DNA of 64,000 nt from Symbioplanes lichenis (GTDB lineage Bacteria; Actinomycetota; Actinomycetes; Mycobacteriales; Micromonosporaceae): positions 558,001 through 622,000 of the forward strand of contig NZ_JAUZQD010000001.1 of NCBI RefSeq assembly GCF_030709675.1, written 5' to 3'. Under the pieces are notes generated by a model, which worked only from the letters and a program-made list of their open reading frames with translations, was not told the DNA's origin and did not search any database. A program made the position numbers and the translations under genes. Numbering within the stretch: the first letter of the stretch is position 1; each line of letters opens with the position of its first letter. Below are positions 11,350 through 23,734 of this stretch, piece after piece.

Positions 11350-12152
11350 CGGGTACGACGCCGCACCGCGAGCAGTCCGGCGATGGCGACCACCACTCCG
11401 AGCGCCCAGCCGGTCGGGGCGGGAGCCGTGCCGCCACCGCCCGTGGCCACGCCGCCCTGGGGCACTCCACCCTGTCGCGCGGCGTCGATGTGCAGCTCGG
11501 GCTCCAGGCCGCCCTTGCCGTCGTCGAGCACCAGCAGCGAGTAGACGTTGCCCGCGCCGAGCGTGCACGGCAGGTCGCTCGGCGAGCCGCCGCCGGTGGG
11601 CTTCACGCGAACCGTCCAGCGCCCGGGGTCGACCTGGCGGTAGCCGGTGGTCGTGGCGAAGGGCACACCGTCGGCGATCCGGCGGCCGTCCGCGCCGGCC
11701 ACGTCCAGCACGGGGGCGCGTACGGAGGCCTGAATGATCCTGATCTTGGAAGTGCCCGCCGCGGGCAGGTCGAGGTCGTCGTCGAGCACCCGCAGGCCCA
11801 GATCGGCATAGCGCCCGACGCCCGCGACGGTGTAGGCGCCGCCGTCCGCGACCGTGACCTGCGTCGTGATGACGGGCGGGGTGCTCGCCGCGGCACCCGC
11901 CTTGCGCATGGCCACCGTGTACGTCCCGGCGGGCATCCGCATGTAGTCGGACAGCGCGCCGTACGCGACGCCGTCGAAGCGCTGGGGCTCGGTCGCGCCG
12001 GACTCGGACCGCAGATAGACGTCGACAGCGGGCGTGTCCGGCGAGAGGTGGGCGAGCCGGACATACCCGGCCCCGGCCGCCCGGGCGGGCGTGGCGGCGA
12101 GCGTCACAGCGGCCAGCACAACCGGCACTATGAGGGCATATCTCCTGATCAC
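11346..12152 (-). CDS. DUF4397 domain cell-surface protein
   Basis: This 268-residue protein has a signal peptide (RYALIVPVVLAAVTLAATPARA) and a DUF4397 beta-domain starting GYVRLAHLSPDTPAVDVYL. A second copy-like region around KIRIIQASVRAPVLDV suggests a tandem domain. The C-terminus has a Gly/Pro linker, a hydrophobic helix (WALGVVVAIAGLLAV) and a terminal RRRTR. That tail has the layout of a sortase sorting signal, yet no LPxTG or LAxTG is present; the nearest sequence is APTG. It is directly coupled to a class F sortase. DUF4397 function is unknown; surface display is inference. Confidence 0.88.
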   Translation of the reverse strand: MIRRYALIVPVVLAAVTLAATPARAAGAGYVRLAHLSPDTPAVDVYLRSESGATEPQRFDGVAYGALSDYMRMPAGTYTVAMRKAGAAASTPPVITTQVTVADGGAYTVAGVGRYADLGLRVLDDDLDLPAAGTSKIRIIQASVRAPVLDVAGADGRRIADGVPFATTTGYRQVDPGRWTVRVKPTGGGSPSDLPCTLGAGNVYSLLVLDDGKGGLEPELHIDAARQGGVPQGGVATGGGGTAPAPTGWALGVVVAIAGLLAVRRRTR

Positions 12153-12266
12153 GGCGCCTCCCCGGGGGCAATTTTCGATACATCAATGTGCCCACCGTCG
12201 ATGGTTCGACACCATGGTCCGTCCGGACGGGTCGATCCGCGATTTTTGTCGTACCCCGGGGGCACC

Positions 12267-16859
<4,593 letters not shown>

Positions 16860-16979
16860 GCCGGTGGGAGCGCTTTCACCCCCGCCCCCGGCACGCTTCA
16901 GGGAGTTGCCGGATGGGCTCACCGCGGCTTCGCGCGCAGGCTGCGGGAAGGGGCGACGCGCCGACCCGGGGAGGACGTC

Positions 16980-17369
16980 ATGGGCATCGAGCAGCACACC
17001 GCCGGCGGCGGCCGGAGCGTTGAGGAGCATTCCGCCGTCGCAGGCCTCCGGCACGCTCGGTTCCGGCATCGCATCGCGCATCTGATCGCCGCTGTGGCCG
17101 GGGTGTTCGTTGCGCTGTGGTTCCTGGGATTGAGCGTCGGCGGTGAGGACCGGTGGCACAAGGCGGCCGAGGCGCTCGGCGGGGCGTTGATCTTCGCGTC
17201 GGTCAGCGGGATCGGGCTGACCGCCCTGCGCTGGGTCAGTGGCGTGGAGAAGGCCGAGCTGGCGGCGTGGGAGCAGATGCTGCGCGACCGGGACGGCGGG
17301 CCGGCGCCGCGGCCTGAGGCCGGCCCGTCTCGGCGCGAGGTCAGGGGTGACGGTCCCAGCGGAGGGTGA
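16980..17369 (+). CDS. Small two-helix membrane protein of unknown function
   Basis: This 129-residue protein has a good GGGGAGG ribosome-binding site before ATG 16980. It has a charged N-terminus, two hydrophobic helices (IAHLIAAVAGVFVALWFLGL and ALGGALIFASVSGIGLTALRW) and a hydrophilic, Arg/Pro-rich C-terminus. I do not recognise a family. It follows lhr by about 120 bp and its last ~29 bases overlap the 3' end of the opposing acetyltransferase gene. The C-terminal ~25 residues are translated from sequence that is also coding on the other strand. Confidence 0.65.
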   Translation: MGIEQHTAGGGRSVEEHSAVAGLRHARFRHRIAHLIAAVAGVFVALWFLGLSVGGEDRWHKAAEALGGALIFASVSGIGLTALRWVSGVEKAELAAWEQMLRDRDGGPAPRPEAGPSRREVRGDGPSGG

Positions 17370-17862
17370 ACATCCAGTCGGGGCCGTCCTCGCCCGGCTC
17401 GTCCTGGGCGGGGTCGCGGGTCAGGCCCGCGCGCTGCGCCACGCGCTGGGAGGCGAGGTTGGCGGGGCGGACGCGGGCCAGGACCGGCCAGTCCGGGAGG
17501 TGGTCACCGGCCCAGGCGACGACGGCGGTGGCGGCTTCGGTGGCGTAGCCGGCGCCCCAGGCGGCGGGGTCGAGGCGGTAGAAGAGGTTGAGAACCTCGC
17601 GGCCGCGGAAGCGGACGATCTTCAGGCCGCAGAAGCCGATCGGGCCGGCCGGGTCGTGGCGCATCACCGTCCAGTAGCCGAAGCCGTGCCGCTGCCAGTG
17701 CTCGTCCCAGCGGCGCAGCAGGTGCTCGGCGTCGGCCCGGCGGTCGAGCAGGTCGGAGGGGTTGTGGTGGCAGGCGCGGGGATCGTGGTGGATCGCGTAC
17801 ACGGCATCGAGGTCCGAGTCGGCCGGGCGGCGCAGGGTCAGACGATCAGTGACAATCCGCAC
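17341..17862 (-). CDS. GNAT family N-acetyltransferase (RimJ/RimL type)
   Basis: This 173-residue protein starts at GTG 17862 (VRIVTDRLTLRRP), preceded by TAAAGT seven bases upstream, which suggests a leaderless transcript. The TDRLTLR opening, the GFCGLKIVRFRGREVLNLFYR strand region and the ATEAATAVVAWA acetyl-CoA helix are typical of protein/ribosomal Nα-acetyltransferase-like GNATs. A late NLASQRVAQRAGL matches the usual N-x2-S-x3-A-x2-G ending. The substrate is unknown. Its 3' end overlaps the small membrane protein gene. Confidence 0.9.
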   Translation of the reverse strand: MRIVTDRLTLRRPADSDLDAVYAIHHDPRACHHNPSDLLDRRADAEHLLRRWDEHWQRHGFGYWTVMRHDPAGPIGFCGLKIVRFRGREVLNLFYRLDPAAWGAGYATEAATAVVAWAGDHLPDWPVLARVRPANLASQRVAQRAGLTRDPAQDEPGEDGPDWMFTLRWDRHP

Positions 17863-17952
17863 GGGTCCGACTTTACGTCCCGGAACAGGAACCGTCCCGG
17901 AAGGAAAGCACCCGAACGGGGAAGGGCGCTGCTACCCTTCCCCCGGGAGGAG

Positions 17953-18879
17953 TCACAGCTGCGGCATGACCGCGGAGGCGACGAGCTCGATGTGGTCGAG
18001 GTCGGCGAGGTCGAGCGTCTGCAGGTAGACGCGCTCGGCGCCGACTCCGGCGTAGCGGCCCAGCGTGTCGACGACCTCGGACGGCGTGCCGACGATGCCG
18101 CCGTTCTCGCGCATCTCCTCCACTTCACGGCCGATCGCGGCGGCGCGGCGGGCGACCTCGGCGTCGTCCTTGCCGACACAGAGGACGGCGGCGGCCGAGA
18201 AGACGGGCAGCTGGTCCCGGCCGGCTTCGGCGCAGGCCGCGCGGACCCGGCCGTACAGGGCAGGGAGGTCTTCGATCTTGGCGAACGGGGTGTTGAACTC
18301 CTGCGCGTAGCGGGCGGCCAGCGCGGGGGTGCGCTTCTTGCCGTGGCCGCCGACGATGACCGGCGGGCGCGGGTTCTGCACCGGCTTGGGCAGGCCGGGC
18401 GAGTCGACGACCTGGTAGTGCTTGCCTTCGTAGCTGTAGGTGTCGCCCTCCGGCGTGGTCCACAGGTTCGTGATGATCTCGAGCTGCTCCTCGAGCCGGT
18501 CGAAGCGCTCGCCGACGGACGGGAAGGGGATGCCGTAGGCGGTGTGCTCGGCCTCGAACCAGCCGCCGCCGAGGCCGAACTCGACGCGGCCGCCGCTCAT
18601 CTCGTCGACCTGCGCGACGCTGATCGCGAGCGGGCCCGGGTGGCGGAAGGTCGCCGAGGTGACCAGCGTGCCGAGGCGGATGCGGGAGGTCTGCAGGGCG
18701 AGGCCGGCGAGCGTGACCCACGCGTCGGTGGGTCCGGGCAGCCCGTCGCCACCCATGGTCAGGTAGTGGTCGGAGCGGAAGAAGCCGTCGTAGCCGGCGT
18801 CCTCCGCGGCCACGGCCAGCCGCCGCAGGGTGTCGTAGGTGGCGCCCTGCTGGGGCTCGGTGAAGATGACGAGACGCAT
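17953..18879 (-). CDS. LLM class F420-dependent oxidoreductase
   Basis: This 308-residue protein starts at ATG 18879 (MRLVIFTEPQQGATYDTL). It has the luciferase-like monooxygenase barrel: SDHYLTMGG, a RIRLGTLVTSATFRHPGPLA segment, the GRVEFGLGGGWFEAEHTAYG glycine-rich loop, and PPVIVGGHG. This subfamily uses F420 rather than FMN in actinobacteria. The substrate is not predictable. It is divergent from the SAM hydrolase gene with 49 bp between the starts. Confidence 0.9.
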   Translation of the reverse strand: MRLVIFTEPQQGATYDTLRRLAVAAEDAGYDGFFRSDHYLTMGGDGLPGPTDAWVTLAGLALQTSRIRLGTLVTSATFRHPGPLAISVAQVDEMSGGRVEFGLGGGWFEAEHTAYGIPFPSVGERFDRLEEQLEIITNLWTTPEGDTYSYEGKHYQVVDSPGLPKPVQNPRPPVIVGGHGKKRTPALAARYAQEFNTPFAKIEDLPALYGRVRAACAEAGRDQLPVFSAAAVLCVGKDDAEVARRAAAIGREVEEMRENGGIVGTPSEVVDTLGRYAGVGAERVYLQTLDLADLDHIELVASAVMPQL

Positions 18880-18928
18880 AAGATCAACTCTGCCAGACGG
18901 CCGGAGCGCGGGCAGTACCGTAGGGCTC

Positions 18929-19714
18929 ATGGGCGCGTATGGATGGATCAGCCTCACCACGGACTACGGCACCTTCGACGGGTTCGTGGCGGCCTGCCAC
19001 GGCGTGATCGCCCGCCTGGCGCCGGAGCTGCGGGTCATCGACGTCACGCATCACGTCCCGCCGGCCGACGTCGCCCGGGGCGCCGCCGTGCTGGCCCAGA
19101 CCGCCCCGCACCTGCCGCCCTCGGTGCACGTCGCGGTCGTCGACCCGGGCGTCGGCACCGAGCGCCGGGGCATCGCCGTCCGTACGCCCGGCAGCCTGCT
19201 CGTGGGTCCCGACAACGGCCTGCTCGTCTGGGCCGCCGAGGCGCTGGGCGGGCTCGACGAGGTGGTCGAGCTCACCAACACCGACTGGTTCCTCGGCGAC
19301 GTCTCGCGCACCTTCCACGGGCGCGACATCTTCTCGCCGGTCGCCGCGCGGCTCGCGCTCGGGGCGCCGCTGACCGAGGCCGGCCGGGCGGTCGACCCGA
19401 AGTCCGTGGTCCGGCTGCCCGACCCGGTCGTGGCGGTCGGCGACGGCTGGGTCGAGGCCGAGGTGGTGACCGTGGACCGGTTCGGCAACGTGCAGCTGGC
19501 CGCGGGCGGCGCGATGCTCAGCGGGCTCGGCCCGGAGCTGGTGGTGGGCGGGGTCAAGGCCCGCCGCGGCCAGACGTTCGGCGACGTCGGGCCGGGCGAG
19601 CTGATCGTCTACGAGGACTCCGCCGGTCGCGTCGCCGTCGCGGTCAACGGCGGCCGGGCCGTGGTGGTCCTCTCCGTGACGCCGGGTGACGTCGTCCGCA
19701 TTGCGGAGCGTTAG
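18929..19714 (+). CDS. SAM hydrolase (DUF62 / SAM hydroxide adenosyltransferase)
   Basis: This 261-residue protein starts at ATG 18929, seven bases after a TACCGT -10-like element, so the mRNA is probably leaderless. The family signature is clear: ISLTTDYGTFDGFV, the VDPGVGTERRGIAV motif, VGPDNGLL, FHGRDIFSP and VDRFGNVQL. These proteins cleave S-adenosylmethionine to adenosine and methionine using water. Fluorinase and chlorinase are rare relatives with an extra loop; I see nothing to support halogenation here. It probably helps control SAM levels. Nei2 follows after 29 bp, so the two may be co-transcribed. Confidence 0.9.
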   Translation: MGAYGWISLTTDYGTFDGFVAACHGVIARLAPELRVIDVTHHVPPADVARGAAVLAQTAPHLPPSVHVAVVDPGVGTERRGIAVRTPGSLLVGPDNGLLVWAAEALGGLDEVVELTNTDWFLGDVSRTFHGRDIFSPVAARLALGAPLTEAGRAVDPKSVVRLPDPVVAVGDGWVEAEVVTVDRFGNVQLAAGGAMLSGLGPELVVGGVKARRGQTFGDVGPGELIVYEDSAGRVAVAVNGGRAVVVLSVTPGDVVRIAER

Positions 19715-19743
19715 CCGCCGTCCGCCGGGGGAACAGGTGAGCC

Positions 19744-20565
19744 ATGCCCGAAGGTGACACCGTCTGGAACACGGCCCGCGTGCTCGAGAAGTCGCTGACC
19801 GGCGACGTGCTGACCGGTTCCGACTTCCGCGTGCCCAAGCTCGCGACGACCGACCTGACGGGCTGGACCGTGGCCGAGTCGGCCAGCCGCGGCAAGCACC
19901 TCCTGCTGCGCCTGACGAAGGACGGCGAGGAGCCGCTCACGCTGCACTCGCACCTGCGGATGGAGGGGGCGTGGCGGGCGTACCGTCCGGGTGAGCGTTT
20001 CACCCGTCCCGCGCACCTGATCCGGGTGGTGCTGCGCACGGCGCGGTCGGTGGCGGTCGGCTATCACATCCACGAGGTGGCGCTGCTGCCCACGGCCCAG
20101 GAGGACACGCTGGTCGGGCATCTCGGCCCCGACCTGCTGGGCGCGGACTGGGACGCCGACGAGGCCGTACGCCGGATCGAGGCCGACCCCGGCCGGACGA
20201 TCGCCGAGGCCCTCCTCGACCAGCGCAACCTGGCCGGCGTCGGCAACCTCTACAAGGCCGAGACGCTGTTTCTGCGCGGCCTCTGGCCCTGGACCCCGGT
20301 CCGCGACGTCAAGAACCTCGCGGGCACGGTCAAGCTCGCCCAGAAGCTGGTGGCCTCCAACCGCGGGCGCTGGACGCAGACCACCACCGGCTCCCTGCGG
20401 CGCGGCCAGACCAGCTATGTGTACGGGCGGCGCGCCCAGCCGTGCCGCCGCTGCGGTGCCGCGATCCAGAAGGCGGAGCTCGACGACCGGGTCACGTACT
20501 GGTGCCCGCACTGCCAGCCGGAGCAGCCAGCTGCGGAGTCGCGGCTTGACCTCAACCGGAGTTGA
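19744..20565 (+). CDS. nei2: Nei2-type (Fpg/Nei family) DNA glycosylase
   Basis: This 273-residue protein starts MPEGDTVW, the catalytic N-terminal Pro/Glu of Fpg/Nei enzymes (after Met removal). It has the H2TH region (LLDQRNLAGVGNLYKAE) and a C-terminal zinc finger with CRRCG ... CPHCQ. The form is actinobacterial Nei2, which removes oxidised pyrimidines and prefers single-stranded or bubble DNA. The 3' end of this gene contains the promoter and palindrome for the next gene (marR). Together with Lhr upstream this forms a repair neighbourhood. Confidence 0.95.
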   Translation: MPEGDTVWNTARVLEKSLTGDVLTGSDFRVPKLATTDLTGWTVAESASRGKHLLLRLTKDGEEPLTLHSHLRMEGAWRAYRPGERFTRPAHLIRVVLRTARSVAVGYHIHEVALLPTAQEDTLVGHLGPDLLGADWDADEAVRRIEADPGRTIAEALLDQRNLAGVGNLYKAETLFLRGLWPWTPVRDVKNLAGTVKLAQKLVASNRGRWTQTTTGSLRRGQTSYVYGRRAQPCRRCGAAIQKAELDDRVTYWCPHCQPEQPAAESRLDLNRS

Positions 20566-20576
20566 GTTCCTACGGT
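20546..20576 (+). promoter_or_regulatory. 19-bp-spacer promoter with palindrome for marR gene
   Basis: TTGACC (20546-20551) and TACGGT (20571-20576) are separated by 19 bases. A perfect inverted repeat CTCAAC-CGGA-GTTGAG fills 20551-20566. A 19-bp spacer with a centred dyad is the layout of promoters activated by MerR-family regulators, but a MarR autorepressor could also use it. The predicted transcription start coincides with ATG 20583, so the mRNA would be leaderless. The element lies inside the nei2 3' coding end. Confidence 0.6.
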
Positions 20577-20582
20577 CGGCGC

Positions 20583-21020
20583 ATGACTTCTCTGGCGGCC
20601 GAGCCCGTCGCGTACTGGACCGGGCTCGCGTACGAATCGGTGATCGCCTTCATCCGGGCGCGGCAGGCGGAGCTCGGCTGCACCCAGCCGCAGTTCTGGC
20701 TGCTGCGAAACCTCTCGCCGCACGACATCTCACCGGACGGGCGAGGCATGACGGTCGCCGAGCTGACCCGGGCGATGAGCACCTATCTGCGCCGGGAGGA
20801 CGATCTCGGGGCCGAGGCGGAGGTGCTGGTCGAGCGCGGATGGCTGGCGGTCGACGGGGTGGGGCGGCTGACGATCACCGACGCGGGCGAGCGGGCGCGG
20901 CTCGACATGCGCAGTCACGCGCCGGAGATCCGGGCGGCGATCCACGAGGGCATCGACGACGCGGACTACGAGACCACCGTACGGGTGCTACAGCGCATGA
21001 TCCGGAACACGTCCGGCTGA
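20583..21020 (+). CDS. MarR-family transcriptional regulator
   Basis: This 145-residue protein starts at ATG 20583; the alternative upstream start at 20562 lies inside the promoter. It has the MarR winged-helix order: VIAFIRARQAELGCTQPQFWLL, MTVAELTRAMSTYLRREDDLGAEAEVLVERGWLAV, and LTITDAGERARLDM forming the wing. The ligand is unknown. Its 3' end overlaps the last 33 bases of the opposing AraC gene. It is likely autoregulated through the palindrome in its promoter. Confidence 0.85.
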   Translation: MTSLAAEPVAYWTGLAYESVIAFIRARQAELGCTQPQFWLLRNLSPHDISPDGRGMTVAELTRAMSTYLRREDDLGAEAEVLVERGWLAVDGVGRLTITDAGERARLDMRSHAPEIRAAIHEGIDDADYETTVRVLQRMIRNTSG

Positions 21021-21881
21021 CGTCTGGCTCGGGGAGAAGCCGAAGAGCCGGCGGTACTCGCGGCTGAACTGCGACGGGCTCTCGTAACCGACCTCGTGCC
21101 CGATCGCGGCGACGTCCCCGGGCGCGGCCGCCAGCCGGATCCGGGCCCGTTGCAGGCGCAGCTGCTTCTGGTACTGCACCGGGCTCATCGTGGTGACCTC
21201 CCGGAAGTGCCGGTTCAGCGTGGCGACGCTGACGCCCGCGTGCCGGGCCAGGTCGTCGACGCGGATGGCCCGGTCGAAGTGCTCCTCCATCCACCGCGCG
21301 GCCCGGCGCACCAGCACGTACCGGTCGTCCGCCCGCCCGACCTGCCGCACCAGCCCGCCCAGCGGACCGGTGAGCAGCCGCCAGTGGATCTCCCGCTCGA
21401 GGCTCGCGGCCAGGACGGCGAAGTCGCGCGGCCGTTCGACCAGACGCAACAGCCGGCGTACGGCGTCCAGCAGCTCCTCGTCGGCCCCGGCGACCCCGGC
21501 GCCGGGGCCCGCCGGGGCGCGCGGGTCCGGCTCCGGCGCCTCGAGCAGCAGCTCGGCGACGAGCTCGGGGCGCAGCCGCACCCCGGCCGCCAGGAACGGG
21601 TCGGCCCGGGTCACCTGGGCGGAGACGGCCAGCTCCATCGAGAAGATGAGGTACTCGCCGGCGCCGTAGCGGAACTCGTTGCCCGCCAGGGACAGGCGCT
21701 TCTCCCCGGCGACGACGAGGGCGAAGAGCGGCTCGAAATTGGAGCAGTAGGGCTGGGTCTCGGTGGTGACGGCCGACACCAGGGAGCCGGGCAGCCAGCT
21801 GCCGCGCGGGGCGCTCCCGGCCAGCCGGGGAATCAGGTCACGCAGCTCGGTCAGGGCGTCCACGGGCCGAGTATGGCTCAT
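20988..21881 (-). CDS. AraC-family transcriptional regulator
   Basis: This 297-residue protein has an AraC-type N-terminal domain (AraC_N-like, QPYCSNFEPLFALVVAGEKRL) and a C-terminal double HTH (IRVDDLARHAGVSVATLNRHF, then IGHEVGYESPSQFSREYRRLFGFSP). It starts at ATG 21881, 70 bp from the divergent SDR gene start. Regulators of this type often activate an adjacent short-chain dehydrogenase in response to small aromatic or carbonyl compounds, so the SDR is the likely target. The 3' end overlaps the MarR gene. Confidence 0.92.
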   Translation of the reverse strand: MSHTRPVDALTELRDLIPRLAGSAPRGSWLPGSLVSAVTTETQPYCSNFEPLFALVVAGEKRLSLAGNEFRYGAGEYLIFSMELAVSAQVTRADPFLAAGVRLRPELVAELLLEAPEPDPRAPAGPGAGVAGADEELLDAVRRLLRLVERPRDFAVLAASLEREIHWRLLTGPLGGLVRQVGRADDRYVLVRRAARWMEEHFDRAIRVDDLARHAGVSVATLNRHFREVTTMSPVQYQKQLRLQRARIRLAAAPGDVAAIGHEVGYESPSQFSREYRRLFGFSPSQTSAGRVPDHAL

Positions 21882-21951
21882 TGAGCGGATCGGGCAAGAG
21901 CCTGCACGGAACGATCTAGGGTCTGTCCCGCCCGGGATCGAGGATTTGTTT

Positions 21952-22761
21952 ATGACTCAGACAGTGCTCATCACCGGAACCTCCAGCGGCCTCGGCCGGG
22001 CCACCGCCCAGCTCTTCGCCGACCGGGGCTGGAACGTCGTCGCCACCATGCGGACGCCCGCGCCGCTCTTCGACGCGCCCAACGTGCTGGTCACGCGGCT
22101 CGACGTGCAGGACATCCCGTCGATCCACGCGGCGGTCGAGGCGGGGATCGCGCGCTTCGGACGGATCGACGCGATCGTCAACAACGCGGGCTACGGCGCG
22201 TACGGGCCGCTGGAGTCGACCTCCTGGGAAACGGTCGAGCGGCAGTTCGGCGTGAACGTGCTCGGCCCGCTGGCGACGATCCAGGCGGTCCTGCCGCACT
22301 TCCGCGCGAACGGCAGCGGCGTCGTCGTCAACGTCTCCTCGATCGGCGGGCGGCTGGCCTTCCCGCTGGGCACGCTCTATCACGGTACGAAATTCGCGGT
22401 CGAGGGCTTGTCGGAGTCCCTGGCCTACGAGCTCGGGGCGATCGGCATCCGGGTGAAGATCGTCGAGCCGGGCGGGATCAAGACGGACTTCGGCGGGCGG
22501 TCGCTCGACTTCAGCAACGAGCCGGCGATCCCCGAGTACCAGCCGCTCGTGCACAATGTGCTCGGCGCGCTGGGCCCGCTGGTCGCGGACGGCTCGGAGC
22601 CTTCGGCGATCGCGGAGGTCGTCTTCCGGGCGGTCACGGACGGCTCCGATCAGCTCCGCTATGCCGCCGGCCCGGACGGCGAGCAGATGATCGCGGCCCG
22701 GGAAGCGGCCCGCGACGCCGACTTCCTCCCCGGCATCAAGGCCCAGTTCGGCCTGGCGTGA
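21952..22761 (+). CDS. Short-chain dehydrogenase/reductase
   Basis: This 269-residue classical SDR has the cofactor motif TGTSSGLG, the NNAGYG structural motif and the catalytic YHGTK (Tyr-x3-Lys) with an upstream Ser in NVSSIGG. An Arg in TMRTP at the end of strand 2 suggests NADP preference. It is divergent from an AraC regulator that probably controls it. The substrate is unknown. Its stop is directly followed by a block of ~32-bp tandem repeats. Confidence 0.93.
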   Translation: MTQTVLITGTSSGLGRATAQLFADRGWNVVATMRTPAPLFDAPNVLVTRLDVQDIPSIHAAVEAGIARFGRIDAIVNNAGYGAYGPLESTSWETVERQFGVNVLGPLATIQAVLPHFRANGSGVVVNVSSIGGRLAFPLGTLYHGTKFAVEGLSESLAYELGAIGIRVKIVEPGGIKTDFGGRSLDFSNEPAIPEYQPLVHNVLGALGPLVADGSEPSAIAEVVFRAVTDGSDQLRYAAGPDGEQMIAAREAARDADFLPGIKAQFGLA

Positions 22762-22764
22762 GCC

Positions 22765-22963
22765 GGTCTTCGCGCGGTTTTGCTCAGGCGGCCGGGGTTT
22801 GCGGGCGGTCTTCGCTCGCCCGGCCGGGGTCTGCGGGCGATCTCCGCTCCGGCGGCCGGGTTCGCGGGCGGTCTTCGCTCGCCCGGCCGGGGTCTGCGGG
22901 CGATCTCCCTCCGGCGGCCGGGTTCGCAGGCGGTCTTCGCTCAGGCGGCCGGGGTCTGCGGGC
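22765..22963. repeat. Alternating ~32-bp tandem repeats between SDR and pspM
   Basis: Six units begin with GGTCTTCGC or GATCTCC: 22765-22806 (42 bp, degenerate), 22807-22838, 22839-22869, 22870-22901, 22902-22931 and 22932-22963. Two types alternate, A (GGTCTTCGCTCGCCCGGCC...) and B (GATCTCCGCTCCGGCGGCC...), so the higher-order period is about 63 bp. The last unit encodes the end of PspM (RRPQTPAA and stop). It looks like slippage-type growth of the pspM 3' end into the gap. It has no CRISPR features. Confidence 0.8.
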
Positions 22964-23705
22964 GGCGCAGCTCGGACAGGCCCTCGGCGATCCCGCGCAG
23001 CCGGTCGGTCGCGTCGATCAAGCTGGTGAGCGCCGGGTGCTGCGCCGCGGCGACCGGATGCCCGTCCTCGGCGACGTAGGACGCGGCCGAGGCGACCAGG
23101 TTCTCGAAGGCGGTCACGCCCTCGGTGAACTGCGCGGCCAGGCTCTCGTGCGACTCCTGCAGCCCGGCCCGCTGGTCGGGCGGCGTCAGGGGCAGGGCCC
23201 GCTCGACGGCGGCGACGCGCTGGCCGAGGTCGCGGAGCCACTGCTCGGCGGTGGCAGCCTCGAGGACGGCGGCCTCGCCCGGCCCGGTGAGCCGGCCGGC
23301 CAGGCCGACCATGGTGGTGGAGGCGCGGTCGAGCCGGTCCCAGGCCTGCGCGACGGCCGAGCCGCGGACGGCGTGGCGGTTGCGCTGGCGGCGCACCTCC
23401 TGGACGACCTGGCGGCCGGCCGGGAAGCGCTCGACGGCGGCGAGCAGCCGGTCGCCCGGTTGCAGCGCGGGTGGGGGTGGAGGCGGCTCGATGGCGGCCA
23501 GCTCCCGGTGGTCGCGCCAGCGCCACCAGGCCAGCATCACGGACGTGCCCGCGCCGGCGGCCCAGGCGGCGTCGGCTATGCCGATCCCCGCATAGGGGGT
23601 GAGCACCGCGGTCGCCGCGGTCAGGCCGCCGCCGATGACGCTCCATCGGCGGGCCGCCCCACGCAGACGCTTGAGCTGCCGGAAGTACCGGGTCCGCTCG
23701 TCCAC
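22941..23705 (-). CDS. pspM: Phage-shock envelope-stress protein PspM
   Basis: This 254-residue protein (GTG start) follows pspA by 29 bp on the same strand, the same order as clgR-pspA-Rv2743c in Mycobacterium tuberculosis. Two hydrophobic helices near residues 22-62 (SVIGGGLTAATAVLTPYAGI and AAWAAGAGTSVMLAWW) anchor it. The rest is a long helical, Arg/Ala/Glu-rich cytoplasmic domain. In mycobacteria PspM is an integral membrane partner linking PspA to the membrane. Its last codons fall inside a tandem repeat array. The identification rests mainly on synteny and architecture. Confidence 0.85.
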   Translation of the reverse strand: MDERTRYFRQLKRLRGAARRWSVIGGGLTAATAVLTPYAGIGIADAAWAAGAGTSVMLAWWRWRDHRELAAIEPPPPPPALQPGDRLLAAVERFPAGRQVVQEVRRQRNRHAVRGSAVAQAWDRLDRASTTMVGLAGRLTGPGEAAVLEAATAEQWLRDLGQRVAAVERALPLTPPDQRAGLQESHESLAAQFTEGVTAFENLVASAASYVAEDGHPVAAAQHPALTSLIDATDRLRGIAEGLSELRRPQTPAA

Positions 23706-23734
23706 CGTGCCCCTCCCCCTCAGCGTTGCCGGCC

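Noticed and set aside
18929..19714. SAM-dependent chlorinase/fluorinase
   Set aside because: The protein fits the common SAM hydrolase group; no halogenase-specific loop or halogenation pathway genes are seen.
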